Below, one piece after another: positions 1 through 8,028 of a DNA stretch of 64,000 bases. The translations under genes and the position numbers were made by a program. Under the pieces are notes generated by a model. The model saw only the letters and a list, made by a program, of their open reading frames with translations, did no database searches and had not been told where the DNA came from. Positions within the stretch are counted from its first letter, which is position 1. Every line of letters starts with the position of its first letter. Source of the stretch: Pelagimonas phthalicica (GTDB lineage: Bacteria > Pseudomonadota > Alphaproteobacteria > Rhodobacterales > Rhodobacteraceae). The stretch covers positions 558,001 through 622,000 of the forward strand of contig NZ_SOAP01000001.1 of assembly GCF_004364805.1 (NCBI RefSeq). Reading direction: 5' to 3'.

Positions 1-209
1 GCTGATTGATCCCAACCGGGGTTAAAGGTCAGCATCTGCCCCTCAAACATACCTTGAAAGAGCCCGATCAGGGTCTCTCCATTCTTCATGATCAGGTAAT
101 TGTGCTCCTCCGTCCCGCCAAAGGACCGGAACCCCAAGCTCTCATAAAACGTCTTGGACGCCGCCAGATCCTTGACCGCCAGCGACACCGAAAATGCACC
201 CAATTGCAT
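1..209 (-). CDS. VOC (glyoxalase/bleomycin resistance) family protein, 3' part missing
   Basis: This is the N-terminal part of a minus-strand gene that runs off the left edge. About 69 residues are visible, beginning [15 protein letters not shown], followed by [10 protein letters not shown] and a stretch ending in GLFQGMFEG. The order beta-strand, KD-L-x-x-SKxFYExLGF, beta-strands is the usual first half of a vicinal-oxygen-chelate domain. A second ATG lies one codon upstream (212), but the Shine-Dalgarno run (AGGAGGG, 214-220 in complement) is well spaced only for 209. The substrate cannot be inferred. The gene lies downstream of ureG on the same strand but is separated by 46 bp with its own ribosome site. 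Confidence 0.75.
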   Translation of the reverse strand, partial: MQLGAFSVSLAVKDLAASKTFYESLGFRSFGGTEEHNYLIMKNGETLIGLFQGMFEGQMLTFNPGWDQS

Positions 210-255
210 CATACCCTCCTGAAATGACCTGTCAGAAGGGTATCACATTTCGCGG

Positions 256-867
256 TTAAAGCCCCGCAACATCCTTGATCTGCGCGACAACGTCGCTCAC
301 CCCGTTTCCATGCCTTAGGGCTGTAAAAACAAAGGGGCGGCCTGCGCGCATGCGGGTGGCGTCGCGTTCCATCACCTCGAGCGACGCCCCGACATGTGGG
401 GCGAGATCGGTTTTGTTGATGATCAACAGATCAGATTTGGTGATCGCCGGGCCGCCTTTGCGCGGGATTTCCTCACCTGCGGCCACATCAATCACATAAA
501 GCGTCAGATCCGCCAGCTCCGGGCTGAAGGTCGCGCTCAGATTATCGCCCCCGCTTTCAATCAGCACAATCTGCACCTCGGGGTGACGTTCCTGCATCTG
601 CGCCACCGCCGCCAGATTGATCGAGGCATCCTCGCGGATCGCCGTATGCGGGCAGCCGCCGGTTTCCACCCCAATCACCCGATCCGCTGGCAGGATCTGC
701 ATGCGCATCAGCGCCTCGGCATCCTCTTGCGTGTAAATATCGTTGGTGATCACCCCAATCGAAAAGTCCTCTTTCAGGGCTTCGGCCAAACGGGCGGTCA
801 GCGTGGTCTTGCCAGCGCCCACCGGGCCGCCAATACCAATTCTCAAAGGGCCATGGAACGTCGTCAT
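256..867 (-). CDS. ureG: Urease accessory GTPase UreG
   Basis: UreG is the SIMIBI-class GTPase that drives nickel delivery into apo-urease in the UreDFG complex. The 203-aa product has a P-loop ([12 protein letters not shown], Lys20), the nickel-binding metallochaperone motif [12 protein letters not shown] with the invariant Cys-Pro-His, a Walker B-like [19 protein letters not shown], and the guanine-specificity motif INKTDLAP. An upstream ATG would add 24 residues lacking any UreG character. I chose 867 because its ATG overlaps the UreF stop as ATGA and the protein then begins just before the P-loop, as in the family. It is the last gene of the urease operon. Confidence 0.97.
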   Translation of the reverse strand: MTTFHGPLRIGIGGPVGAGKTTLTARLAEALKEDFSIGVITNDIYTQEDAEALMRMQILPADRVIGVETGGCPHTAIREDASINLAAVAQMQERHPEVQIVLIESGGDNLSATFSPELADLTLYVIDVAAGEEIPRKGGPAITKSDLLIINKTDLAPHVGASLEVMERDATRMRAGRPFVFTALRHGNGVSDVVAQIKDVAGL

Positions 868-1505
868 GATTGGAACAGTCTCGGTTGTTGTGTTTCGTGT
901 TTCATCGCCGCGATGTCTGACAGAAAGGCGTTTGACCACAGGTCCTCGACTCCTTCACTGCGCGACACCAATGTCAGGCGCAGGCAAAGCGGGGTCAGCG
1001 CGGTGACCACCTGCTGCGCCTCGGTCTGACCCAAACGCATAAGCCGCTGCGCCGCCGAGACCAGATTGCCAACAAAAGCATTGAGATAGAGCGAGACAAC
1101 CGCGTCGCCATCCATGCGTTGGCGCGCCGCCGCTGCGCCAACCGCCAGAGGCAATTGCACCGCCGGAAAATTGGTGAACCAGACCGCATTCACGGTTTTG
1201 ACAAAGGCCGCGCCTTGCTTTTCCGCCTCGCGCAATCGTTCTGCTGCCGGGGCATAGGCGCGCGCCAAGGCGTTCAGGTCATCCAAATCCGCACCATCCT
1301 GCATCGCCGCACGGATCCAGATCGCATCCGCCCGCCCGGTCCCTTGCTCCAACACATCCTCAAGCCAGTTCTGCAGGCTGACCGCATCATGCACCCACCC
1401 CGCTTCAATCGCGGCCTCAAGCCCGTGGGAATAGGTGAAGGCCCCAATCGGAAAGGCCGGAGACAGCCATTGCGACAGGATCAGGAGATTGCCATCAATG
1501 GGCAT
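864..1505 (-). CDS. ureF: Urease accessory protein UreF
   Basis: UreF binds UreD and UreG and gates nickel transfer to the urease active site. The 213-aa protein starts [21 protein letters not shown], with the family hallmark [19 protein letters not shown], and continues as an all-helical protein. The start at 1505 overlaps the end of ureE by 11 bp. An upstream in-frame ATG (1664) would read through the His-rich tail of ureE and add 53 unrelated residues, so it was rejected. The stop overlaps the ureG start, indicating translational coupling. Confidence 0.95.
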   Translation of the reverse strand: MPIDGNLLILSQWLSPAFPIGAFTYSHGLEAAIEAGWVHDAVSLQNWLEDVLEQGTGRADAIWIRAAMQDGADLDDLNALARAYAPAAERLREAEKQGAAFVKTVNAVWFTNFPAVQLPLAVGAAAARQRMDGDAVVSLYLNAFVGNLVSAAQRLMRLGQTEAQQVVTALTPLCLRLTLVSRSEGVEDLWSNAFLSDIAAMKHETQQPRLFQS

Positions 1506-2028
1506 GGCTATGGGCCTTTTCGCCGCTGTGATCGTGGCTGCGTCCATGGTCATGCCCATGATCATGAGCAGAGGCCCCATGTTCGTGGCTATGGGTGCGC
1601 CCATGCCCATAGGCCCCGCCCTCGGGCGTAAAGGGTTCCACCGCCTCGCAAATCTGCGCATCAAGATGCTCCAGCATATGCCGGATCACCGGGTCACGCT
1701 GGATCACCAACCGTGTGTCCTCGACCTGACAGGGGGTGTGGCGATTGCCGATATGCCAGGCCAACCGCGCCAGATAGCCGGTCACGACCAGCACATCCTC
1801 TGCCGCGGCCCGCACCTCGATCAACCGACCATCGGCCAGTTGCAACGCATCCCCGGCCTCAAGCGAGGTGGTTTTGGCCAAATCCACCACAAAGCCCAGC
1901 CCGCTGTCGCAGACCAGTTTCTTACGGCGCAGAAACCGCGCATCATAGTCGAGTGTTACGAACTCGGTCGCTTCGCCCCAGTCCCCTTTGCGCAACAGCA
2001 CCTGCGCTACCGGCAATGCCTCAGCCAT
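1495..2028 (-). CDS. ureE: Urease nickel metallochaperone UreE
   Basis: UreE carries nickel to the UreDFG-apourease complex. The 177-aa protein starts MAEALPVAQVLLRKGDW, has the LVIQRDPVIRHMLEHLDAQI region of the C-terminal metal-binding fold, and the WHIGNRHTPCQ segment containing the conserved inner His. It ends in a histidine-rich tail (about residues 140-177, 13 His among the last 36), as in the Klebsiella-type UreE that stores several Ni ions. It overlaps ureF by 11 bp and is separated from the exported unknown upstream by 54 bp. Confidence 0.96.
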   Translation of the reverse strand: MAEALPVAQVLLRKGDWGEATEFVTLDYDARFLRRKKLVCDSGLGFVVDLAKTTSLEAGDALQLADGRLIEVRAAAEDVLVVTGYLARLAWHIGNRHTPCQVEDTRLVIQRDPVIRHMLEHLDAQICEAVEPFTPEGGAYGHGRTHSHEHGASAHDHGHDHGRSHDHSGEKAHSHAH

Positions 2029-2082
2029 TTTCCACTACCTTCCGATCTTGATTAGCCAAGAGTCCACCCCTGGCCAACCTCT

Positions 2083-2661
2083 TTATTCCACTGCGGAAAT
2101 TCCGACATAGCTGTATCTCTCCAGCTTGCCATTGTCGTAATACCCCGCCAGATAAGACAGCCCAAGCTCCGGGAAGTAATGCAGGATTTCATGATCACCG
2201 GCGGGTTGATACACCGCATCAACCGGGATCATGTCATAGCTGCACTCCCCAAAGCTCTGTTTGGTCAAAGCGCCAAAGACATATTCTACGCTTTGCGCCT
2301 CAAACCCCTCAGACATGTATTGCGCGTTCCAGCCGCCATTGGGCGTGGGCACCGGCATTTCCGAGGGCCGCATGGCATAGGCATAGGTGCTGCGCGTGCT
2401 GGCCAGGGGTTTGCCATCTTCGATATCCATCAATTGCAGCAGATAGATGCCTTGGCCCAGCAACACATGACTGCCGGTCGCGCCTTCGACCTCATAAAGC
2501 GACAAAAGCACCCCGTCGCCATAATTGCGAATGGTCTCGCTTTCCTGCGCGTTGACGGTAAAGCGGATGCCCTTGTCCAGATCCGCCGCCACCGGGCAAT
2601 CGGCCCAAACGGCCCCAGCGCTCAGGAGACCTAAGCAACTGCCAAGCAATACGGTTTTCAT
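2083..2661 (-). CDS. Exported protein of unknown function inside the urease locus
   Basis: I do not recognise this 192-aa protein. It starts MKTVLLGSCLGLLSAGAVWA, a clear Sec signal peptide, cleaved before DCPVAADLDKG. The mature part (about 172 aa) has no membrane segment, two cysteines (DCPVAA and GECSYD), and is rich in Tyr and Gly (LSYLAGYYDNGKLERYSYVG at the C-terminus). An ATG ten codons upstream (2691) was rejected because it precedes the Shine-Dalgarno region and would spoil the signal peptide. It lies 36 bp after ureC and 54 bp before ureE on the same strand, so it is probably co-transcribed with urease genes although it is not a canonical urease component. Confidence 0.8.
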   Translation of the reverse strand: MKTVLLGSCLGLLSAGAVWADCPVAADLDKGIRFTVNAQESETIRNYGDGVLLSLYEVEGATGSHVLLGQGIYLLQLMDIEDGKPLASTRSTYAYAMRPSEMPVPTPNGGWNAQYMSEGFEAQSVEYVFGALTKQSFGECSYDMIPVDAVYQPAGDHEILHYFPELGLSYLAGYYDNGKLERYSYVGISAVE

Positions 2662-2697
2662 GTTCCAATCCCTCTCAAAACCAAATTCCAATGCAGG

Positions 2698-4458
2698 TTA
2701 GAACATGAAATAGCGTTGCGCCATGGGCAGTTCCGTGGCCGGTTCGCATGTCAGCAACTCGCCATCGGCGCGCACCTCGTAGGTTTCGGGATGCACCTCC
2801 ATCTCCGGGGTTGCGCTGTTGAGCTTGAGGTCAGATTTGCCAATCTTGCGGGTGTTTTGCACCGCAACCGTTTGCTTGGCCAATCCAAGGCTATCGCCAA
2901 TCCCCTCGGCCTGCGCCGCTTCTGAGACAAAGACAACGGCCGAGTTTTCGACCGAACGGCCAAAGGCCCCGAACATCGGACGGCTATAGACCGGCTGCGG
3001 CGTCGGGATCGACGCATTGGGGTCGCCCATCTGCGCACAAGCAATCGTGCCGCCCAACAGAACCATTTCAGGCTTCACCCCGAAAAAGGCCGGATTCCAC
3101 AACACCAGATCAGCGCGCTTGCCCTCTTCGATACTGCCAATCTGATGGCTGAGCCCATGGGCAATGGCCGGGTTGATGGTGTATTTCGCGATATAGCGGC
3201 GCACGCGGAAATTGTCGTTATCGCCGGTTTCTTCGGCCAGTCGTCCACGTTGTTTCTTCATCTTGTCAGCGGTTTGCCAGGTGCGGATCAGCACCTCGCC
3301 AACCCGGCCCATGGCCTGACTGTCCGAGGCGATGATGGAAAACGCGCCCATGTCATGCAGGATGTCTTCGGCGGCAATGGTTTCGCGCCGGATGCGGCTT
3401 TCGGCAAAGGCCACATCCTCGGGGATCGCCTTATCAAGGTGATGACAGACCATGAGCATATCGAGATGCTCTTCGACCGTGTTGACCGTAAAGGGCCGCG
3501 TCGGGTTGGTTGAACTGGGCAGTACATGCTCTTCGCCACAGATCTTGATGATGTCGGGCGCATGGCCGCCCCCTGCCCCTTCGGTGTGGAAGGCATGGAT
3601 GGTGCGCCCTTTCATCGCCGCGACGGTGTTTTCAACAAACCCGGATTCATTCAGCGTGTCGGTGTGGATCATCACCTGCACATCCATCGCATCCGCCACG
3701 CTCAGACAGCAATCAATTGCCCCTGGCGTGGTGCCCCAATCCTCATGCAGTTTCAGCGCGCAGGCCCCGGCGCGCACCTGCTCCTCAAGCGCAGCCGGAA
3801 GCGAGGCATTGCCTTTGCCCGCAAAGGCCAGGTTCATCGGAAACGCATCCGCAGCCTGCATCATCCGACCAATGTGCCAAGGGCCAGGCGTACAGGTGGT
3901 GGCCAGCGTGCCATGGGCCGGGCCGGTGCCACCGCCCAGCATGGTGGTCAGCCCGGAATGCAAGGCATCCTCGATCTGTTGCGGGCAGATATAATGGATA
4001 TGGCTGTCAAACCCGCCCGCCGTCAGGATGCGCCCCTCACCGGCAATGGCTTCGGTTCCTGGGCCGACAATAATATCGACGCCGGGCTGGGTATCGGGGT
4101 TGCCCGCCTTGCCGATCTTGTGAATGCGCCCATCGCGCAAACCCACATCGGCCTTGTAGATCCCGGTGTGGTCCACGATCAACGCATTGGTGATCACCGT
4201 ATCAACCGCGCCTTCAGCCCGCGTGGTCTGAGCCTGCCCCATCCCATCACGGATCACTTTGCCGCCACCGAATTTGACCTCTTCGCCATATATCGCGGCG
4301 TTTGGCCCGGCCCCGCCAGACAACGCCGCGCCGACAGTTTCAGCGGTCAGGTCGCGTTCGACCTCAATGATCAGATCGGTGTCCGCCAGCCGCAGCTTGT
4401 CACCGGTGGTGGGGCCGAACATGGCGGCATAGTCGGAACGTTTGATTTTTGCTGGCAT
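2698..4458 (-). CDS. ureC: Urease alpha (catalytic) subunit
   Basis: UreC carries the dinuclear nickel site that hydrolyses urea to ammonia and carbamate. In the 586-aa product one sees the metal-binding [14 protein letters not shown], the carbamylated lysine motif [22 protein letters not shown], the flap-region [16 protein letters not shown], the catalytic His region [20 protein letters not shown], and the metal-ligand Asp in [16 protein letters not shown]. The start at 4458 ([20 protein letters not shown]) is preceded by GGAGG at the right distance. An upstream ATG (4560) adds an unrelated 34 residues. All catalytic motifs are intact. It lies downstream of ureB after a 180-bp gap that holds repeat-like sequence. 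Confidence 0.98.
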   Translation of the reverse strand: MPAKIKRSDYAAMFGPTTGDKLRLADTDLIIEVERDLTAETVGAALSGGAGPNAAIYGEEVKFGGGKVIRDGMGQAQTTRAEGAVDTVITNALIVDHTGIYKADVGLRDGRIHKIGKAGNPDTQPGVDIIVGPGTEAIAGEGRILTAGGFDSHIHYICPQQIEDALHSGLTTMLGGGTGPAHGTLATTCTPGPWHIGRMMQAADAFPMNLAFAGKGNASLPAALEEQVRAGACALKLHEDWGTTPGAIDCCLSVADAMDVQVMIHTDTLNESGFVENTVAAMKGRTIHAFHTEGAGGGHAPDIIKICGEEHVLPSSTNPTRPFTVNTVEEHLDMLMVCHHLDKAIPEDVAFAESRIRRETIAAEDILHDMGAFSIIASDSQAMGRVGEVLIRTWQTADKMKKQRGRLAEETGDNDNFRVRRYIAKYTINPAIAHGLSHQIGSIEEGKRADLVLWNPAFFGVKPEMVLLGGTIACAQMGDPNASIPTPQPVYSRPMFGAFGRSVENSAVVFVSEAAQAEGIGDSLGLAKQTVAVQNTRKIGKSDLKLNSATPEMEVHPETYEVRADGELLTCEPATELPMAQRYFMF

Positions 4459-4492
4459 GGTTTGCCTCCACGTCGGGGGATACTTCCACCCC

Positions 4493-4551
4493 AGATCGCT
4501 TGCGATCCGGATCGCGCCCGACCCGCCCCCCAAGGCGGACGCGATGTAGCA
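4493..4551. repeat. Intergenic structured repeat, GATCGCTTGCGATCCGG type, copy 1
   Basis: Between ureB and ureC lies the hairpin GATCGCTTGCGATC followed by CGGATCGCG, then a second hairpin made of GACCCGCC and GGCGG. The same 17-bp core GATCGCTTGCGATCCGG and a similar GACC(C)CGCC/GGCGG module recur at 45128-45208, there with a different sequence between the two hairpins. This suggests a dispersed intergenic repeat. It may act on ureB-ureC read-through, but nothing shows that directly. Confidence 0.5.
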
Positions 4552-4638
4552 ACGCTGCAAAAAGACCCAACGTTCTACATGAATTCTAACTTTGTTTTCG
4601 CCTCAGCCCGCCCTCGGGCCGGGCGCGATCCTACCGGC

Positions 4639-4947
4639 TCAGTCCAAAGCCCCCATGACCTTCTGATTAAACCCAAAGATCCGGCGCGCGCCGCCTATCG
4701 CGATCAGGTTCACCTCGCGCCGCTGACCGGGCTCAAAGCGCACAGCCGTCCCGGCAGCAATATCCAAACGCTTGCCACGCGCGGCCTCGCGATCAAACTC
4801 CAAGCCCGGATTGGCCTCGGCAAAGTGGTAATGTGACCCAACCTGCACCGGGCGATCCCCGGTATTGGCCACCATCAGCGTCACCACCTCGGCCCCGGCA
4901 TTCAGCTCCAGCTCGCCTTCGGCTGGAAACAGCTCGCCCGGGATCAT
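4639..4947 (-). CDS. ureB: Urease beta subunit
   Basis: UreB is the 102-aa structural beta subunit of the bacterial three-subunit urease. The start [18 protein letters not shown] is the family N-terminus, and [19 protein letters not shown] and [16 protein letters not shown] follow. The ATG at 4947 overlaps the TGA of the upstream 50-aa ORF (ATGA), which chooses the start; the longer ORF from 5007 is rejected. Its length matches the usual 100-105 aa. Confidence 0.97.
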   Translation of the reverse strand: MIPGELFPAEGELELNAGAEVVTLMVANTGDRPVQVGSHYHFAEANPGLEFDREAARGKRLDIAAGTAVRFEPGQRREVNLIAIGGARRIFGFNQKVMGALD

Positions 4948-5096
4948 CGCATCACCTTGTAAGCGATCACCCCAAGCCCAGCCAGAACAGCCACGACCCC
5001 CAACCACATGCCACCATCATGCGGGTGCAGATGTGCGCCCTCATGCGCCAGTGCCGGGCCTGCCATCACCACCAATGCAAATGCTGATCTCATCAT
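4944..5096 (-). CDS. Small His-rich exported or membrane-anchored peptide between ureA and ureB
   Basis: A 50-aa ORF fills the space between ureA and ureB. It begins [20 protein letters not shown], a hydrophobic signal-like stretch with an ALA-H cleavage-type site, followed by the histidine cluster [12 protein letters not shown] (His18, 22, 24, 26), and ends in a single transmembrane helix ([21 protein letters not shown]). Its TGA overlaps the ureB ATG (ATGA), so the frame is translationally coupled to ureB, which is good evidence that it is real. It is not a canonical urease subunit. A role in handling nickel at the membrane is a guess from the histidines and the context. The start could be either of the two adjacent ATGs. 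Confidence 0.75.
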   Translation of the reverse strand: MMRSAFALVVMAGPALAHEGAHLHPHDGGMWLGVVAVLAGLGVIAYKVMR

Positions 5097-5107
5097 GTCT
5101 CAATCCC

Positions 5108-5131
5108 CTGTTTCTTCTTGGTCCAAATACT
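5108..5131 (+). repeat. Truncated copy of the TTTCTTnTTGGnCCAAA repeat
   Basis: Between ureA and the small peptide gene the plus strand reads TGTTTCTTCTTGGTCCAAAT then ACTC, matching the first part of the repeats at 9957-10022 and 25033-25102 but lacking the GC-rich hairpins. It looks like a decayed or short member of that family. Confidence 0.5.
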
Positions 5132-5138
5132 CAATTGC

Positions 5139-5441
5139 TCACCGGATCGGCGCGTGGACGGTCACCAGCTTGGTGCCATCCGGAAAGGTCGCCTCGACCT
5201 GCACCTCGTGGATCATCTCGGCGATGCCATCCATGCAATCCTCACGCGTCACCACCTCGGCCCCGGCCTGCATCAGATCCGAAACCGAGCGCCCGTCGCG
5301 CGCGCCCTCGACCACCGCATCGGTGATCAGTGCAATCGCTTCGGGGTGGTTCAGCTTGACGCCTCGCGCCAAACGTTTGCGCGCCACCTCGGCGGCCATG
5401 GCCACCATCAGCTTGTCTTTTTCTCTTGGGGTCAGTTGCAT
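5139..5441 (-). CDS. ureA: Urease gamma subunit
   Basis: UreA is the 100-aa gamma subunit of urease. It starts [20 protein letters not shown], contains [19 protein letters not shown] and [14 protein letters not shown], and ends [19 protein letters not shown], all diagnostic. The ATG at 5441 follows the ureD stop after a single base; an upstream ATG at 5579 lies inside ureD and was rejected. Confidence 0.97.
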   Translation of the reverse strand: MQLTPREKDKLMVAMAAEVARKRLARGVKLNHPEAIALITDAVVEGARDGRSVSDLMQAGAEVVTREDCMDGIAEMIHEVQVEATFPDGTKLVTVHAPIR

Positions 5442-5442
5442 C

Positions 5443-6258
5443 TCACAACCTCCATGATGTCGGTAAACGATCGCCACTGAGGCGATCCAAGATCGGGAGC
5501 AGCGCCCGGCGCAGCTCAAAACTATCGCTGGCCAAGAGGCGCAGGGCCAGCAGATCCTCTGCCAAAAGCGACGCGCCACCGCTCTCTGGCAACAATTTGC
5601 GCAGCGGCTTCAGATGTGCCTCGGCATTGGGCGCGACCAACACGACCGAGGCCATTGCCCCCGCCCCGCCTGCAACCCGGGCCATCTGCGCCCGCAGATC
5701 TCCGGTCAGGTTCAGCGCATCCATATAAAGAGGTACGCCATCGCGCCTGATCTCGATCCGGTCCTGAAACTGCACATTGGTCAGTTCTTCGCCCATGGCG
5801 ACGCGGCCAAAGACAACCGGTTCGACCATCAGCAGCTCGGCCTTGCCCTGTAACGCAATCTGCAAACGCCGCTTCAGCGCCGCGCCTTCAAACAGGATCA
5901 GCTCTTGGGGCAGCCAATGCATCCGCGCGCTGTCCTCAACGCAGAGCTTGGTGCTGACGCGCGCAACATCGGCGCTGGCCTTATAGGCGCGCTCCGCCGC
6001 CTGCGTGGTCAGGCTCATCCGCGACCCCGCGCCCACACACGCGTCTATATCCAGTTTGTCACCGCCGGTCAGACCACCGGCTGTGTTGATCACAATCGCA
6101 TCAACCCAATCAGAGCGGCGCGGGAACAAGGCCTTCATACAGCCCTGACTGCGCAGATGTGCGATGGCACTGCCGTTTTCACGGGCTTTGCTGTGCACAT
6201 CCAAGCGGCCAATGGCTCTTGGCTGTGCCACAAGCTGTTCGCCCGCCGTATTTCGCAA
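5443..6258 (-). CDS. ureD: Urease accessory protein UreD (UreH)
   Basis: UreD is the scaffold that docks on apourease and channels nickel from UreF/UreG. The 271-aa protein has [31 protein letters not shown], the conserved N-T-A-G-G-x-x-G-G-D signature of UreD, followed by [10 protein letters not shown] and [12 protein letters not shown]. The first codon here is TTG (6258); no better ATG lies nearby, and the N-terminal [12 protein letters not shown] matches the usual UreD entry, so the exact start is less sure than the identity. It heads the urease operon, divergent from urtA across about 400 bp. Confidence 0.93.
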   Translation of the reverse strand: MRNTAGEQLVAQPRAIGRLDVHSKARENGSAIAHLRSQGCMKALFPRRSDWVDAIVINTAGGLTGGDKLDIDACVGAGSRMSLTTQAAERAYKASADVARVSTKLCVEDSARMHWLPQELILFEGAALKRRLQIALQGKAELLMVEPVVFGRVAMGEELTNVQFQDRIEIRRDGVPLYMDALNLTGDLRAQMARVAGGAGAMASVVLVAPNAEAHLKPLRKLLPESGGASLLAEDLLALRLLASDSFELRRALLPILDRLSGDRLPTSWRL

Positions 6259-6660
6259 TGCAAAGTTGATGACCCTGTCCCCGTTTCACGCGTTTTCGCC
6301 TCTTTGTTCAGCACGCAGCCCGGTTTGCGGCAACGATTCTGGCAAAAAGAGAATGAACGCCGGGTTGGCGTGTCTAATTTTTAAACAGTCGCGCCTGTGA
6401 CTGCTGAAATTTTAGACAATTTCGGTGAAGCCCGCGCATTCTGCATCCGCAGAATTGACCGCTGCACCCGCACAACCAATGACTAAGGCACCCGCCGGGA
6501 CAGTGATGAACGCAATTTCGGAAACGGGTGTGTGACGACCCACGTGAATTGGACCTCAACAACGGGCCGCCACACGAGACGCAACAAAAGTTGCGGGGAC
6601 CGCGTAACGCATTTGCACATCATAGTGCAATGCCAGCCTCTTCCCCGCAGGGAGAAAGTG
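6259..6660. promoter_or_regulatory. Divergent control region between ureD and urtA
   Basis: No gene is convincing in these 402 bp, which separate the urease operon from the urea transporter operon and must carry at least one promoter for each. An AT-rich patch lies at about 6375-6425 and a palindrome at 6613-6630. I looked for a sigma-54 element (TGGCAC-N5-TTGCA) on both strands and found none with correct spacing. Confidence 0.5.
6613..6630. promoter_or_regulatory. Palindrome upstream of urtA, possible NtrC-like or repressor site
   Basis: The sequence TTGCACATCATAGTGCAA is a perfect 6-bp inverted repeat with a 6-bp spacer, 30 bp before the urtA start. The half sites resemble NtrC half sites (TGCAC/GTGCA), but the spacer is one base shorter than the classical 7. 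Nitrogen control of urea uptake would make biological sense. The position close to the start would equally suit a repressor. Confidence 0.4.
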
Positions 6661-7944
6661 ATGAACTGCTTCACCAAACTGCTCACCAGCACCGCCACCC
6701 TTGCCGCTCTTTCGGCTCCGGCCTTTGCCGAATGCGCCGATCCGGTCAAAGTTGGCGTTTTGCACTCGCTCTCCGGCACCATGGCCATTTCCGAAACCAC
6801 CCTCAAAGACACCATGCTGCTGCTGATCGAAGAGCAGAACAAAAAAGGCGGTGTTCTGGGCTGTGAGATCGAAGCGGTTGTCGTTGACCCGGCCTCCGAC
6901 TGGCCGCTCTTTGCTGAAAAGGCGCGCGAGCTGCTGACCAACCACGAGGTTGACGTGATCTTTGGCAACTGGACCTCCGTGTCGCGCAAATCGGTTCTGC
7001 CGGTGATCGAAGAGCTGAACGGCCTGCTGTTCTACCCGGTTCAGTATGAGGGCGAAGAAAGCTCCAAAAACGTGTTCTACACCGGTGCCGCCCCGAACCA
7101 GCAGGCCATCCCTGCCACCGATTACTTTCTGGACGAGCTGGGTGTTGAGAAATTCGCACTGCTGGGCACCGACTATGTCTACCCACGCACCACCAACAAC
7201 ATCTTGGAAAGCTACCTGAAGTCCAAAGGCATCGCCGAAGAGGACATCTTTGTAAACTACACCCCGTTCGGTCATTCCGACTGGGCGACCATCGTTGCTG
7301 ACGTTGTGAAACTGGGCGAAGACGGCAAGCAGGTTGGTGTGATTTCCACCATCAATGGCGACGCCAATATCGGTTTCTACAAAGAGCTGGCCGCGGCGGG
7401 CATTTCGGCTGACGACATTCCGGTTGTTGCCTTCTCCGTGGGCGAAGAAGAACTCTCTGGCCTCGACACAGCCAACCTGACCGGTCACCTGGCCGCCTGG
7501 AACTACTTCCAGTCCGCCGAAGGTGAGGCCAACGCGGCCTGGGTAGACGCATGGAAAGCCAAAATGGGTGAAGAGCGCGTAACCAATGACCCAATGGAAG
7601 CGCACTACATCGGCTTCAACATGTGGGTGAACGCAGCCACCGCCGCTGGCACCACCGATGTGGACGCCGTGCGCAGCGCCATGTACGGTCAGGAATTCCC
7701 GAACCTGACCGGCGGCACCGCCGTGATGCTGCCAAACCACCACCTGGCCAAGCCGGTTCTGATCGGCGAAATCAAGGCGGATGGTCAGTTCGACATCATC
7801 AGCCAGACCGCCGAAGTGCCGGGCGATGCCTGGACCGACTTCCTGCCGGAATCCGCGGTTCTGAAATCCGACTGGAAAGATCTGGAATGCGGTATGTACA
7901 ACACCGAAACCAGCTCCTGTGTTCAGATCAAATCCAACTACTGA
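6661..7944 (+). CDS. urtA: Urea ABC transporter substrate-binding protein UrtA
   Basis: UrtA is the periplasmic urea receptor of the high-affinity UrtABCDE importer. The 427-aa protein begins with a Sec signal peptide (MNCFTKLLTSTATLAALSAPAFA) and continues VKVGVLHSLSGTMAISETTLKD, the typical start of UrtA/AmiC-type binding proteins, with VFYTGAAPNQQAIPATDY, VYPRTTNNILESYLKSKGI and HLAAWNYFQS further on. The start at 6661 follows GGGAGAAAG; the 43 codons upstream in the same frame have no signal-peptide character. It lies opposite the urease operon and is followed by a hairpin and urtB. Confidence 0.97.
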   Translation: MNCFTKLLTSTATLAALSAPAFAECADPVKVGVLHSLSGTMAISETTLKDTMLLLIEEQNKKGGVLGCEIEAVVVDPASDWPLFAEKARELLTNHEVDVIFGNWTSVSRKSVLPVIEELNGLLFYPVQYEGEESSKNVFYTGAAPNQQAIPATDYFLDELGVEKFALLGTDYVYPRTTNNILESYLKSKGIAEEDIFVNYTPFGHSDWATIVADVVKLGEDGKQVGVISTINGDANIGFYKELAAAGISADDIPVVAFSVGEEELSGLDTANLTGHLAAWNYFQSAEGEANAAWVDAWKAKMGEERVTNDPMEAHYIGFNMWVNAATAAGTTDVDAVRSAMYGQEFPNLTGGTAVMLPNHHLAKPVLIGEIKADGQFDIISQTAEVPGDAWTDFLPESAVLKSDWKDLECGMYNTETSSCVQIKSNY

Positions 7945-7962
7945 TTTGACCTAACCTGACAG

Positions 7963-7991
7963 GGATGTGCGGGGGCTCGCCTCGCGCATCC
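7963..7991 (+). promoter_or_regulatory. Intercistronic hairpin between urtA and urtB
   Basis: GGATGTGCG (7963-7971) can pair with CGCGCATCC (7983-7991), one G-U pair included, leaving an 11-base loop. Hairpins after the binding-protein gene commonly stabilise that message or reduce read-through, giving more receptor than permease. No run of T follows, so it is not a classical terminator. Confidence 0.5.
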
Positions 7992-8028
7992 ATCTCTAGA
8001 CCGACTTTCCCCGAACAGGTAAATTCTC

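Noticed and set aside
3526-4836. A 436-codon plus-strand frame opposite ureC.
   Set aside because: It is antisense to the catalytic urease subunit, and the translation is low-complexity and Arg/Gly/Pro-rich.
6375-6660. A sigma-54 promoter for urtA, sought because urea uptake is often nitrogen-controlled.
   Set aside because: GGCAC occurs at about 6488 but there is no TTGC at the required distance, and the reverse strand TGGCAT also lacks it.
6556-7743. A 395-codon minus-strand frame opposite urtA.
   Set aside because: It is antisense to a gene with a signal peptide and complete UrtA motifs.
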